This document shows, in pieces, positions 30,794 through 41,802 of a stretch of DNA of 64,000 nt (positions are counted from its first letter, which is position 1; each line of letters opens with the position of its first letter). The notes below the pieces were generated by a model. The model had not been told where the DNA came from. It was given only the letters and a program-made list of their open reading frames with translations, and did no database searches. Position numbers and translations under genes: made by a program. Origin of the DNA: Nitrosomonas sp. (GTDB taxonomy: Bacteria; Pseudomonadota; Gammaproteobacteria; Burkholderiales; Nitrosomonadaceae); assembly GCA_016721865.1 (NCBI GenBank), contig JADKHF010000006.1:62001-126000 (forward strand). The letters are read 5' to 3'.

Positions 30794-31734
30794 TTATTTT
30801 TTGTTTTTTGTATTGGATTCATTATCCAAGGTACTTTCAAGAAAAACACGACTCGCTAGAATATCTTCCGCTTCTAATGTGATGAGATCGGTTTTGGATA
30901 ATGATTTCTTTGTTCCGGAAAATAGTCGATTTGCCTGCCGCAGCCGAGCACGATCAAGCGCGTTACGAACTGAGCGCGCATTGGCAAAATGCTCTGACTT
31001 CATACGCAGTCGGATATATTTCCCGAACGCCTCTTCCCCGGCTGCACTGAAGCAGTAATTCTGACTTTCTAACATTAACTTAGCGATCGCGACTAATTCA
31101 TCAGGACCATAATCCGGAAAGTCGATATGGTGCGCTATGCGCGAGCGCATGCCGGGATTGCTATGAAAGAATTTATCCATGCGATCTTTATAACCTGCCA
31201 GAATTACAACCAAGTCTTCGCGGTTGTTTTCCATCGTTTGCAGCAAAATTTCTATCGATTCTGCGCCATAATCACGTTCGTTCTCTGGTTTATAAAGATA
31301 ATAGGCCTCATCGATGAAAAGAACCCCTCCCATCGCTTTTTTAATTACTTCTTTTGTTTTTGGTGCGGTATGTCCAATATATTGACCGACCAAGTCATCT
31401 CGAGTTACCGAAACCAGATGCCCTTCACGTACATAGCCCAGGCGGTGTAATATTTCTGCCATACGCATGGCTACCGTCGTTTTCCCGTGCCAGGATTTCC
31501 AGTAAAACACATATGTAAACTGGGTGCGCCCGCAGATAATCCTAATTGTTTGCGAACGCGATCGACCAGCAACAAGGCTGCGGTTTCACGAATGCGAGTT
31601 TTCACAGGGATTAAACCAATCAACTCCCGATCTAGTTTATCCAGCACTTCCTGGATATTAGATGCTTGGAACTCCGCATCCAAATCAATCGATGTATCTT
31701 GAGTCGATGTTAAGTGTTTAGTTTGCTTAGACAT
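30794..31734 (-). CDS. cbbX: Red-type RuBisCO activase CbbX, one-base frameshift
   Basis: AAA+ remodelling ATPase that frees red-type RuBisCO from inhibitory sugar phosphates. About 313 residues after correction. Walker A is GNPGTGKTTVA; the sequence GGGAAAACGACGG (about 31490) lacks one A of GGGAAAAACGACGG, which breaks the frame in the Walker A itself. Walker B is [13 protein letters not shown], the pore loop YIGHTAPKT, and the sensor region [13 protein letters not shown]. It lies 160 bases downstream of cbbS with a strong hairpin between. All other parts are intact, so a sequence error is most likely. Confidence 0.9.
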
Positions 31735-31854
31735 GTTTGATCATCTCTATAGGATAGATACTGGCAGCATATATCTATTGTATTAATTTAATAATTAGGA
31801 CCCTTTGTTGAATGCAAAAAAACTTATTAAGCGACCGCATTTGCGTTGTTAGCA

Positions 31855-31883
31855 ATCGCTCTCTTCTTCAGGAAGAGAGCGAT
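31855..31883 (-). terminator. Strong stem-loop between cbbS and cbbX
   Basis: A 12-bp perfect stem ATCGCTCTCTTC/GAAGAGAGCGAT with a 5-base loop, a few bases beyond the cbbS stop. No T run follows on the minus strand, so it may be an mRNA-stabilising or attenuating hairpin that lets cbbLS outnumber cbbX, as in other cbb operons, more than a full terminator. Confidence 0.65.
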
Positions 31884-31894
31884 ATGGCTTGCTG

Positions 31895-32329
31895 CTAGTA
31901 GCGTTCAGCTTCCGGTTTGTCGGTCGCATAGGAGTGAATGGTATAACTAATACTCCGCCCCGCACCTTCTTGACGTACTAAACCAAAACCCGGTTCTTTC
32001 TCAGGCCGGTTGACAATATATGACATGGTTGGACTCTCCACGCCGCGTGTTGAGTTAAACGCAGTCACACGGATATAGTGATTTGGAAAAGTTTTGCGGC
32101 AGCTATTAATTTCCATCAAAATTCCTGCCGGATCTTTCAAGTCAAACATAGGATTGCCAAACATTTCCCAGTACGTGTTACGTGGATGCGGGTCATCCGT
32201 ATATTCAATTCCGATTGCCCAGCCATTTTTCAACGCATATTTGAGTTGTGTTGAAATTTGCTTGTCGGTCAACGGAGGCAGGAAAGAAAACTGCCCCTGT
32301 GTGACGATGTTACCTGGATTGGTCATCAT
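31895..32329 (-). CDS. cbbS: RuBisCO form IC small subunit
   Basis: A 144-residue small subunit of the L8S8 enzyme. It has the core FSFLPPLTDKQISTQLKYAL and the WEMFGNPMFDL region, and the C-terminal beta-hairpin extension (from RPEKEPGFGLVRQEG) that marks red-type enzymes and fills the central solvent channel. AGGAG lies 9 bases before the ATG. It is 20 bases downstream of cbbL. Confidence 0.95.
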   Translation of the reverse strand: MMTNPGNIVTQGQFSFLPPLTDKQISTQLKYALKNGWAIGIEYTDDPHPRNTYWEMFGNPMFDLKDPAGILMEINSCRKTFPNHYIRVTAFNSTRGVESPTMSYIVNRPEKEPGFGLVRQEGAGRSISYTIHSYATDKPEAERY

Positions 32330-32349
32330 AACTGTTGCTCCTAAAATGA

Positions 32350-33912
<1,563 letters not shown>

Positions 33913-34053
33913 AAGTTTTCCTTCTCATGTTTCGAAATTATAAGTTATTGAAAAACCACGCTATAAACTTTAGTTAGGAAGTAGACATCAGCGGGTGAAA
34001 ATATAGTAGTTTTTTTAAACCATAAATGACAATCAAATATTTATATGGTTGTG

Positions 34054-34076
34054 ATAGATTTATATCTATGATAGAT
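34054..34076. promoter_or_regulatory. Overlapping palindromes in the cbbR-cbbL intergenic region, candidate CbbR site
   Basis: ATAGAT-TTAT-ATCTAT (34054-34069) overlaps ATCTAT-G-ATAGAT (34064-34076). They lie 30-55 bases before cbbR and upstream of the ancestral cbbL start. LysR regulators bind such sites (T-Nx-A) between divergent genes. Confidence 0.45.
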
Positions 34077-34108
34077 TTTTTATAGATCGATAATAAGAGG
34101 AGAGACTC

Positions 34109-35062
34109 ATGCGTCACAGCACTTTGCGGCAACTTGAAGTTTTTGAAGCGATTGCTCGCTTGAAAAGCTTTACTCGCGCAGCCGAAGAGTTATTCCTGAC
34201 ACAGCCAACGGTATCAATGCAAATCAAGAAGCTGACGGATGAGATTGGACTACCTTTGTTTGAACAAATCGGTAAAAAAATCTATCTGACCGATGCAGGA
34301 AAAGAGCTGTATCAAACCTGCCTGGGTATTTTTGAACATTTTTCCCGTTTTGAAATGATCGCATCGGATATGAAAGGCTTGAAGTCGGGAAAATTGCGGC
34401 TTGCGGTGGTCACTACCGCGAAATATTTTACGCCACGTTTATTGGGGATGTTTTGCCAGGAATACCCTGGCATAGACGTCGCATTGATAGTGACGAATCG
34501 CGAGCGGGTTCTGGAAAGATTAAGCAATAATCAAGACGATCTATATATCTTGGGGCAAGTTCCGGATGCTGTTGATGCCGTAGCGGAAGTATTTTTAGAC
34601 AACCCGCTGGTTGTGCTGGCATCCGCCGATCATCCATTGTCTCGCGAAAAAAAGATCAGCATCAAGCGCATCTGCGATGAACCCTTTATCATGCGTGAAC
34701 CGGGCTCTGGAACGAGAATGGCGACAGAACGTTTTTTTTTAGAACATGGTCATAAATTGAAAGTCCGCATGGAATTAGGCAGCAATGAGGCGATTAAACA
34801 GGCTATTGTCGGTAGATTGGGTATCGCCGTCTTGTCTCGGCATACCCTGGCACTTGATGCGCCGATGGGGCAGCTTGCGATACTTGATGTTGAAGGATTT
34901 CCAATTGAACGGCATTGGTACTTTGCGTACCCATCCGGCAAGCAATTGTCGATTGTAGCGCAGACGTTCTTGGAGTATTTGCGGCAGGCATCCGATTACC
35001 TAGATGATTTATCATGCCGCCATGCAATTTCCGGATATTGTCCTTTGTTAAAAAACGAATAA
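34109..35062 (+). CDS. cbbR: LysR-family regulator of the Calvin cycle genes
   Basis: A 317-residue LysR regulator with an N-terminal winged helix (LRQLEVFEAIARLKSFTRAAEELFLTQPTVSMQIKKL) and a substrate-binding-like effector domain from about residue 90. It is divergent from cbbL, the classical place for CbbR, and AGGAGAG precedes the ATG. CbbR activates cbb transcription in response to metabolites such as RuBP or NADPH. It is intact while its target cbbL is not. A gap of 32 bases separates it from ppsA. Confidence 0.9.
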   Translation: MRHSTLRQLEVFEAIARLKSFTRAAEELFLTQPTVSMQIKKLTDEIGLPLFEQIGKKIYLTDAGKELYQTCLGIFEHFSRFEMIASDMKGLKSGKLRLAVVTTAKYFTPRLLGMFCQEYPGIDVALIVTNRERVLERLSNNQDDLYILGQVPDAVDAVAEVFLDNPLVVLASADHPLSREKKISIKRICDEPFIMREPGSGTRMATERFFLEHGHKLKVRMELGSNEAIKQAIVGRLGIAVLSRHTLALDAPMGQLAILDVEGFPIERHWYFAYPSGKQLSIVAQTFLEYLRQASDYLDDLSCRHAISGYCPLLKNE

Positions 35063-35094
35063 GGTATCATCGGATTTATTGATAGGAGTTTTCT

Positions 35095-37475
35095 ATGACT
35101 GAATATATCGCCTGGTTTGATCAATTGACGATGCACGATGTAGGCTTGGTTGGCGGTAAGAATGCCTCGCTGGGAGAAATGATCAGCCACCTTTCGCAGG
35201 TTGGTGTGAACGTGCCGGCAGGTTTTGCGACCACGACAGAGGCTTACCGGGAGTTTCTGGTTGCCAATGGACTGGTTGATCGTATCAATCATGTATTGGA
35301 TGAATTGGATATTGATGATATCAATGCGCTGACCACCGCCGGTAAAACAATTCGCGGTTGGGTGCTCGATGCCACGCTACCGGATACTATTTTGCAGGCG
35401 GTGTCAGAAGCCTATGAAAAACTGGCGGCAGGCAGTGATAATGATGCCATTTCCTTTGCGGTGCGTTCATCAGCAACGGCTGAGGATTTAGCCGATGCTT
35501 CGTTTGCCGGTCAGCAGGAAACGTTGTTGAATGTTCACGGGCTGGAGCAGATTATTGCAGCGATCAAAGTGGTGTTCGCGTCACTGTATAACGACCGCGC
35601 CATCGCTTATCGCGTGCATCAGCATTTTCCGCATGATAAGGTATATCTGTCCGCCGGGATTCAAAGAATGGTGCGCAGCGACTTGGGCGCCAGTGGTGTG
35701 ATGTTCACGCTGGATACCGAATCCGGTTTCCGCGAAGCGATTTTTATTACGGCTGCGTATGGGCTGGGTGAAACCATTGTGCAGGGCACCGTCAATCCGG
35801 ATGAGTTCTATGTGTACAAGCGCGGGTTGAGTGCAGGCCATCCGGCCATTCTCTCCCGGCGTTTAGGCACGAAAGCCATTGAAATGATTTATGGCGATAA
35901 AAAAGGCGCCAGCGATGCGCTCACGCTTACGCGCGATGTTGAAGCCGATCGCCGCATGCGTTTTTCGTTATCGGATGCCCAGGTGGAGGCATTGGCGCGT
36001 CAAGCCTTGATTATTGAACAGCATTATGGCCGCCCAATGGATATTGAATGGGCGCTGGATGGATTGGATGGGCAGCTTTACATCGTGCAGGCTCGCCCTG
36101 AAACCGTTGAAAGCCGCGCCAACCAGGTCATAGAACGATTTAAACTCAGTGACAAGGGAGCAGTGCTGGCAGAAGGCCGGGCGATTGGACATAAAATTGG
36201 CCAGGGAGCAGCCCGTCTGATCATGGGCACCGATCAGATGCATGAAGTTCAGTCCGGCGATGTACTGGTTACCGACATGACTGATCCGGACTGGGAGCCG
36301 ATTATGAAGCGGGCATCTGCGATTGTTACCAATCGCGGCGGCCGCACCTGTCACGCAGCCATTATTGCGAGGAAATGGGGATTCCTGCCGTGGTCGGTTG
36401 TGGTGATGCTACGGCGCATATCAAAGATGGCGCGGCGGTCACGGTTTCCTGTGCCGAAGGCGATACGGGTTATGTGTATGCAGGGCTGCTGTCATTCGAG
36501 CATACTACGGCGGATACCGGCCAATTGCCTGACTTGCCGGTAAAAATCATGATGAACGTGGGCAATCCGTCGCATGCCTTTACATTTTCCCGCATCCCCA
36601 ATCAGGGCGTCGGGTTGGCTCGGCTGGAGTTCATCATTAACAACATGATTGGTATTCATCCCAAAGCGCTTCTGGAGTTTGATCATTTGCCCAATGATCT
36701 GAAAACTGAAATTAGCAGCCGTATTGCGGGTTATGAAAACCCCGTTCACTTTTATGTGGAAAGATTGGTCGAGGGCATTGCCACGTTAGCAGCCGCTTTC
36801 TATCCGCATCCTGTGATTGTGCGCACATCCGACTTTAAGTCCAATGAGTATGCGAATCTGCTTGCAGGCAGCCGCTACGAACCCCAGGAGGAAAACCCAA
36901 TGATCGGTTTCCGGGGCGCATCGCGTTATCTTGCAGCGGCTTTCCGGGATTGTTTTGAGCTCGAGTGCAGCGCTTTGCGCAAAGTGCGAGACGACATGGA
37001 TCTGACCAATGTCGAAATCATGATTCCCTTCTGCCGCACGCTGGAAGAGGCAGAGCAAGTGACCGCGTTACTCGCATCGCAAGGGCTGGTACGCGGCAAG
37101 AACGGTTTACGCTTGATCATGATGTGCGAAATTCCTTCCAACGCGTTACTCGCGGAAGAATTTCTGCAGTACTTTGATGGCTTCTCCATTGGTTCCAATG
37201 ATATGACCCAGCTCACGCTCGGTATCGATCGTGATTCCAGTTTGGTTTCTCATGTGTTCGATGAGCGCAATCCAGCCGTCAAGAAATTACTGAAAATGGC
37301 CATTGATGCTTGCCACAAGCAAGGGAAATATATTGGTATCTGTGGACAGGGACCTTCGGATTACCCGGATTTTGCCGCCTGGCTCTATGAGCAAGGGATC
37401 AGCAGCTTGTCATTGAATCCGGATTCCGTCATGGAAACATGGTTGAATCTGGCGAAAATGAATAAGCCATCATGA
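35095..37475 (+). CDS. ppsA: Phosphoenolpyruvate synthase, one-base frameshift
   Basis: Converts pyruvate, ATP and water to PEP, AMP and phosphate for gluconeogenesis. The N-terminal ATP-grasp part ([31 protein letters not shown]) is followed by the phosphohistidine domain [16 protein letters not shown], and a C-terminal TIM barrel ([28 protein letters not shown]). At about 36371 GCGAGGAAATGGGG lacks one G of GCGAGGGAAATG, breaking the frame two residues after the catalytic histidine region. About 793 residues after correction, the normal size. Its stop overlaps the ATG of the regulator ppsR. Confidence 0.92.
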
Positions 37476-38302
37476 CCAAGCAAAAACGGACTGTTTTCTA
37501 TTTATCCGATCGTACCGGTATCACGGCGGAAACACTCGGGCACAGTTTACTGACTCAGTTTGATGGAATCGAATGGGAGACGATCAACGTTCCCTTTTTA
37601 GATGATATTGAGAATGCCCAAGCCGTGTTAGCGCAGATTAATCACGCCGCCGAGTGCGATGGACATCGGCCTTTGGTGTTCAGTACTTTGCTGAAACCGG
37701 AAATTCTGGAAGTCATCAAACATGCGAACTGTCGCATATTCGATTTCTTTGAAACATTTGTCCGTTCCATTGAAGAAGAATTGCACCAGCCCTTTGCTCG
37801 CATGGCTGGGCGCTCGCACGGCTTGCAACATCATTTGTCCTATTTCAAAAGGATTGCCGCAATCAATTACGTGCTGGCGCATGATGACGGCGTCAATCCG
37901 AAGAATTTTGCAGAAGCGGACATCATTCTGATTGGTGTCTCGCGTTCCGGTAAAACACCCACCTGCCTGTATTTGGGGCTGCAATACGGCATCGCCGCGG
38001 CGAATTATCCGTTGACGGAAGAAGATATGTCCTCTCAGCAGTTACCGAAGGTACTGGAAAATGTCAAAAGCAAATTGTTTGGACTGACGCTCAGTGCAGC
38101 GCAACTGCACTTCATCCGGCAAGAACGCCGTCCGAACAGCCAATACGCTTCTCTCGAGCAATGCCAGCGGGAAATTCAATGGCAGGAATCGCTATTCCAT
38201 CTATTCAATATTCCCTTTCTGGATACGACACGCATTTCGATTGAGGAAATCAGTGCCACCATACTGGATCGTTGTGGCCTGAAGCGGCAGTTATATGGCT
38301 AG
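37472..38302 (+). CDS. ppsR: PEP synthase regulatory protein (DUF299 kinase/phosphorylase)
   Basis: A 276-residue bifunctional regulator that phosphorylates PEP synthase with ADP and removes the phosphate with Pi. The P-loop is [18 protein letters not shown] (about residue 150), and the family start reads [20 protein letters not shown]. It overlaps ppsA by ATGA. The stop TAG (38300-38302) is supplied by the first bases of a repeat element, so the last residues (KRQLYG) may differ from the original. Confidence 0.93.
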   Translation: MTKQKRTVFYLSDRTGITAETLGHSLLTQFDGIEWETINVPFLDDIENAQAVLAQINHAAECDGHRPLVFSTLLKPEILEVIKHANCRIFDFFETFVRSIEEELHQPFARMAGRSHGLQHHLSYFKRIAAINYVLAHDDGVNPKNFAEADIILIGVSRSGKTPTCLYLGLQYGIAAANYPLTEEDMSSQQLPKVLENVKSKLFGLTLSAAQLHFIRQERRPNSQYASLEQCQREIQWQESLFHLFNIPFLDTTRISIEEISATILDRCGLKRQLYG

Positions 38303-38465
38303 GAGCCTGTCGGACTTAAGGTCAATCTACTGCGCCAATGTGAAACGGTTCATATTTCCTCAATTTTTCATTGCATAGTCTCGCTATGCGCTTCTAAATT
38401 GAGAAAATCTGCACTCGTTCTCCCACTTGGCTCGCTGCGATCGCTTAAGTCCGACAGGCTCCTAG
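38299..38465. repeat. MITE-like element, family A, copy 2 (167 bp)
   Basis: Bounded by perfect 22-bp inverted repeats CTAGGAGCCTGTCGGACTTAAG. It is highly similar to 8255-8421, same length. It begins within the ppsR stop codon. No coding capacity. Possible transcription terminator because of its symmetry. Confidence 0.88.
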
Positions 38466-38544
38466 TCAAAATTGAATGCGTTGCTGTGCATGGTATACAG
38501 ACGCACCACCCGGCGTTGTCGGTGGTGCGTCTGTAAACCAAATC

Positions 38545-39228
38545 TTATTGTGTGGATGCTGCAGGAGGCGTTTGCGGGGATGTTTGCAGTTCGGTCACAA
38601 AGATTTCAACACGACGGTTTTCTGCCCGATTTGCAGGCGTGTCATTTGCTGCGACTGGCTCGTGGGAACCGCGGCCATCAATCTGGATACGATTGATGGC
38701 TACACCCCGGCTGACCAGATAATCGCGCGTGCTGGCAGCCCGGTTAACGGATAAAGGATTGTTAATCGCATCGCTGCCGGTGTTGTCTGTATGACCCACA
38801 ATCGTGATGGCTGTGCCCGCATTATTCAGCAAACTTGTCGCGAAGTTATCGAGGATCGGTCTGAAGCCCGGTTTGATATCGGATTTTCCGGAATCAAAAG
38901 AGATATCACTGGGAATATTCAGCTTGAGACGATTGTCCGCAGTTTGTGAGACTTGCACGCCGGTACCCGCGGTAGCAGTTTCCATTTGCCGCTTCTGCTC
39001 TTCCATTCTTTGCGACCACAGATAGCCCGCGCCGGCCCCTAATACCGCACCTGAGCCTGCGCCGATTGCAGCGCCCTTTCCGCCACCGATGAGCGCGCCA
39101 ATCGCAGCGCCAGTACCAGCGCCAATCAAAGATCCCCCGGCCGTGCCGCGTTGCGTTTCCGTCATTGATGCGCAACCGCTTAGTGCCGCGATAATTGCCG
39201 GAATCATAACTATTGTTCGTGTTTTCAT
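38545..39228 (-). CDS. OmpA-family lipoprotein with glycine-zipper region
   Basis: A 227-residue outer-membrane lipoprotein. Signal peptide and lipobox ALSGC (Cys about 19). Residues 30-75 are a glycine zipper (GAGTGAAIGALIGGGKGAAIGAG) typical of YiaD/Lpp-like oligomerising segments. The C-terminal OmpA domain has SFDSGKSDIKPG and GHTDNTGS...NRAAST with the NRAENRRVEI end, which binds peptidoglycan. Ends with a short Pro/Thr tail. A monocistronic structural envelope protein. Confidence 0.9.
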   Translation of the reverse strand: MKTRTIVMIPAIIAALSGCASMTETQRGTAGGSLIGAGTGAAIGALIGGGKGAAIGAGSGAVLGAGAGYLWSQRMEEQKRQMETATAGTGVQVSQTADNRLKLNIPSDISFDSGKSDIKPGFRPILDNFATSLLNNAGTAITIVGHTDNTGSDAINNPLSVNRAASTRDYLVSRGVAINRIQIDGRGSHEPVAANDTPANRAENRRVEIFVTELQTSPQTPPAASTQ

Positions 39229-39300
39229 AAAACTCTCCTTTCCTTATACTGATGAATATAATAAGTTGCGCTGTAGCAAAAAAATCAACAAACCCAGTCC

Positions 39301-40713
39301 TTACTGCCCCGGTTCCGATTCGATCGTTACATTTTTCTTGACGATAGCCTGTGGGCGTTCAATTTTTACCGTGACTTTTTTTTGATTTTCCACCTCTTTT
39401 TCATTTACCTTGGTTGTGAATTTAATACTGATACTATGCTCGCCAACTGGCACATTACCGAGCATATAGAAACCCTTATCATCCGTGATCGACTGAATTT
39501 GCGGTGATTCAGATAAAGATACTTCGACTTTCTGTGCAGGTTTTTCTGAGCCAGCGCCTTTGTCGCTTAATGTCACAACACCGGCAACCGCGCCATACTG
39601 TTGCTCAGCGCCAGTTTCCGGGGTAATTTTATTCGCAACAGAGCGAATCATCAGTAAGATTGATTCTGATGCGAATCCAGCGGTGAATGCCAAAGCGACT
39701 GAACTGGTCGTATCACTTGGATCAACAAGATAATAAGCGAGTATGGCAAGAAAAGGTGCTGAAATAAATTGCACCATTTGAAATATCAAGTGCTCACGAA
39801 ATTCATATTGCGATAATTTTGGCTGCTTCTCGGTGCCGATATGCTCTGAACCGGCCTGCTTCTGGAGTTCCGGAAGCCGTCTGGTCAGGCTGATGCTGCC
39901 TCCCATCAAAGCCATAATAATAAAATAGAGCGGAATGAGTAATCCATCTTTTACCTCGCAGGTAATCGATTTTCCGTATTCGTCGTTGTTAACTTCTTGA
40001 TTGCACTGTTTGATATATCCACCGATGTTGATAACCCATGCATAACCAACACCCTCTGATGAAGTTTGTTGAGTTTTATTGTTTGTGACACGCCTTGTTG
40101 ATGAGGCTTCCTGAGATTGATCCTTTTTTCCATCTTTCGAGTTGGTTACAACCTCATCTTTAGGCTCGCAACGTAAATTCTCCGACTTTTTATCTAAGGA
40201 ACAACCAATGAATACAGCAATCGGCCGCTCTCGAAGTGTGTTGAGATAGTGTACTTCATCAGGTCTGGTCTTGTTCTCTTCGGTAGATTCGATTTGCGCT
40301 GTTTCATCAGATTCAGTCTGAGTTTTTTCAGTAAAATTGAGAAGAGGATTGATAAATGGATAGAAAGTTAACAAAAGCGATATCAACATAAAACTGTATG
40401 CAAATATCATCCATTCATTTCTTTGCCCGGATCTGATTTCCTCTAAGTCTGCTCTTGCCTTCTGGTCAGCATCGGCTGGAATCGCTTTGATCGGATCGGT
40501 ATAGATTTGCACGAAAATGATGCACATAAATATAACGATTGGAAGAATGGGCATGCCGCTCGTTTCTTCAAAGTAAAGAAAAACAGCAGCGAATAAATTT
40601 AAAATATGCGCAGCAGCCCATAGTGGATTAGCTTTTATCCAACCCGGAAGCCATGCCCAGCAATCATGAGAAACCTTCTTCTCAGAATTTGCATCTTGAT
40701 TATCTGTACTCAT
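39301..40713 (-). CDS. Membrane protein of unknown function with a C-terminal beta-sandwich-like domain
   Basis: A 470-residue protein that I cannot assign. About five membrane helices are seen: WAAAHILNLFAAVFLYF, ILPIVIFMCIIFVQIY, WMIFAYSFMLISLLLTFY, LLIPLYFIIMALMGGSI and MVQFISAPFLAILAYYLV. Between helices three and four lies a hydrophilic loop of about 125 residues rich in Glu, Lys and Thr. The C-terminal 90 residues (VVTLSDKGAGSEKPAQKVEVSLSE...DDKGFYMLGNVPVGEHSI) resemble a carboxypeptidase-regulatory-like fold. No RuBisCO or transport motif is visible. No operon partner. Confidence 0.6.
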   Translation of the reverse strand: MSTDNQDANSEKKVSHDCWAWLPGWIKANPLWAAAHILNLFAAVFLYFEETSGMPILPIVIFMCIIFVQIYTDPIKAIPADADQKARADLEEIRSGQRNEWMIFAYSFMLISLLLTFYPFINPLLNFTEKTQTESDETAQIESTEENKTRPDEVHYLNTLRERPIAVFIGCSLDKKSENLRCEPKDEVVTNSKDGKKDQSQEASSTRRVTNNKTQQTSSEGVGYAWVINIGGYIKQCNQEVNNDEYGKSITCEVKDGLLIPLYFIIMALMGGSISLTRRLPELQKQAGSEHIGTEKQPKLSQYEFREHLIFQMVQFISAPFLAILAYYLVDPSDTTSSVALAFTAGFASESILLMIRSVANKITPETGAEQQYGAVAGVVTLSDKGAGSEKPAQKVEVSLSESPQIQSITDDKGFYMLGNVPVGEHSISIKFTTKVNEKEVENQKKVTVKIERPQAIVKKNVTIESEPGQ

Positions 40714-41007
40714 CGTGTTTACCCTTTTTCACTTTTTTATATTAAGAAAAAGAAATTTTAGTTCTTGCTGAACGATTTAATCCGCCTGCATCAGTTGTAG
40801 CTTAACGTTAATGGTGATATACCACAATCGTTAACGTGTTCTTTAAATTATAGGAGAAACTGATTTATTCTGCGTGAATGGTTCGCAGAAGAAGTTGTAC
40901 TTCATACTCGAATCCCCCAGATTCGTTACAGACTATTTGTGGGATTTATCATATCTATTTATCATAGTCATATCAGAGCGATTCATCCATTAAGAAAAGA
41001 AAAATTT

Positions 41008-41790
41008 ATGATCTACTTGCACCCTCTTGGCCTCATCATAGTTGTTATTAGTTTGTTTCTCTGCATGCTCCTGTTCCAGGAAATTGGTCGGCGCATAGGC
41101 ATTCGCCGAATAATGAAGGATCCAGAAGAAGAGGGTAAGGCAGGTACTGGACTGATGGAATCTGCCATTTTTGCTCTATTTGGTTTGCTGGTTGCGTTTA
41201 CCTTTTCAGGCGCAGCAACACGGTTCGACGAGCGCCGACAGCTCATCGCCGAGGAAGCCAATGCGATTGGTACCGCTTATCTTAGATTAGATATGGTTGC
41301 TCCCGATGCCCGGTCTGAATTGCGAGAACTGTTCCGTCAATATCTGGATTCACGGTTAGAAGTCTACAAGAAGCTTCCCGACCTGGAAGCTGCAAAAAAG
41401 GAATGGGCAGCAGGCGTGGTGCTGCAAAATGAGATTTGGACCCGGGCGGTAACAGCTTGTACTATGCAGGCCCATCCAGTTAACTGTGTTGTGCTCCTTC
41501 CCGCAATGAATGCAATGATCGATATCACTGCGACTCAGAAGATGCACGCGATGACACATCCGCCAGCGATTGTCTTCGTGTTACTGATTGTGCTTGCGCT
41601 CGGCTGTTCGTATATTGGGGGCTATGGCATGGCCAGGAGCAATCAGCATAGATTGTCACATCATATCTTATTTGCTGCGATGGTAACCATTACTGTGTAT
41701 GCCATTATCGACATAGAGTACCCAAGGTTAGGGATGATCCGGATTGATGCAGCTGATCAGATTTTGATTGAACTGCGCGAGAGCATGTAG
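41008..41790 (+). CDS. DUF4239-like membrane protein
   Basis: A 260-residue inner-membrane protein. Two N-terminal helices (LGLIIVVISLFLCMLLF and LMESAIFALFGLLVAFTFSGA), a long helical soluble segment (FDERRQLIAEEANAIGTAYLRLD), and two C-terminal helices (PAIVFVLLIVLALGCSYI, LSHHILFAAMVTITVYAIIDIEYPR). The pattern EEANAIGTAYLR and IDIEYPRLG is typical of DUF4239/bestrophin-like proteins. The function is unknown. ATG 41008 was chosen in a region with poor ribosome-binding signal; an earlier non-ATG start at 40939 would add only a leader. Confidence 0.7.
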   Translation: MIYLHPLGLIIVVISLFLCMLLFQEIGRRIGIRRIMKDPEEEGKAGTGLMESAIFALFGLLVAFTFSGAATRFDERRQLIAEEANAIGTAYLRLDMVAPDARSELRELFRQYLDSRLEVYKKLPDLEAAKKEWAAGVVLQNEIWTRAVTACTMQAHPVNCVVLLPAMNAMIDITATQKMHAMTHPPAIVFVLLIVLALGCSYIGGYGMARSNQHRLSHHILFAAMVTITVYAIIDIEYPRLGMIRIDAADQILIELRESM

Positions 41791-41802
41791 TAAGGGATAT
41801 TT

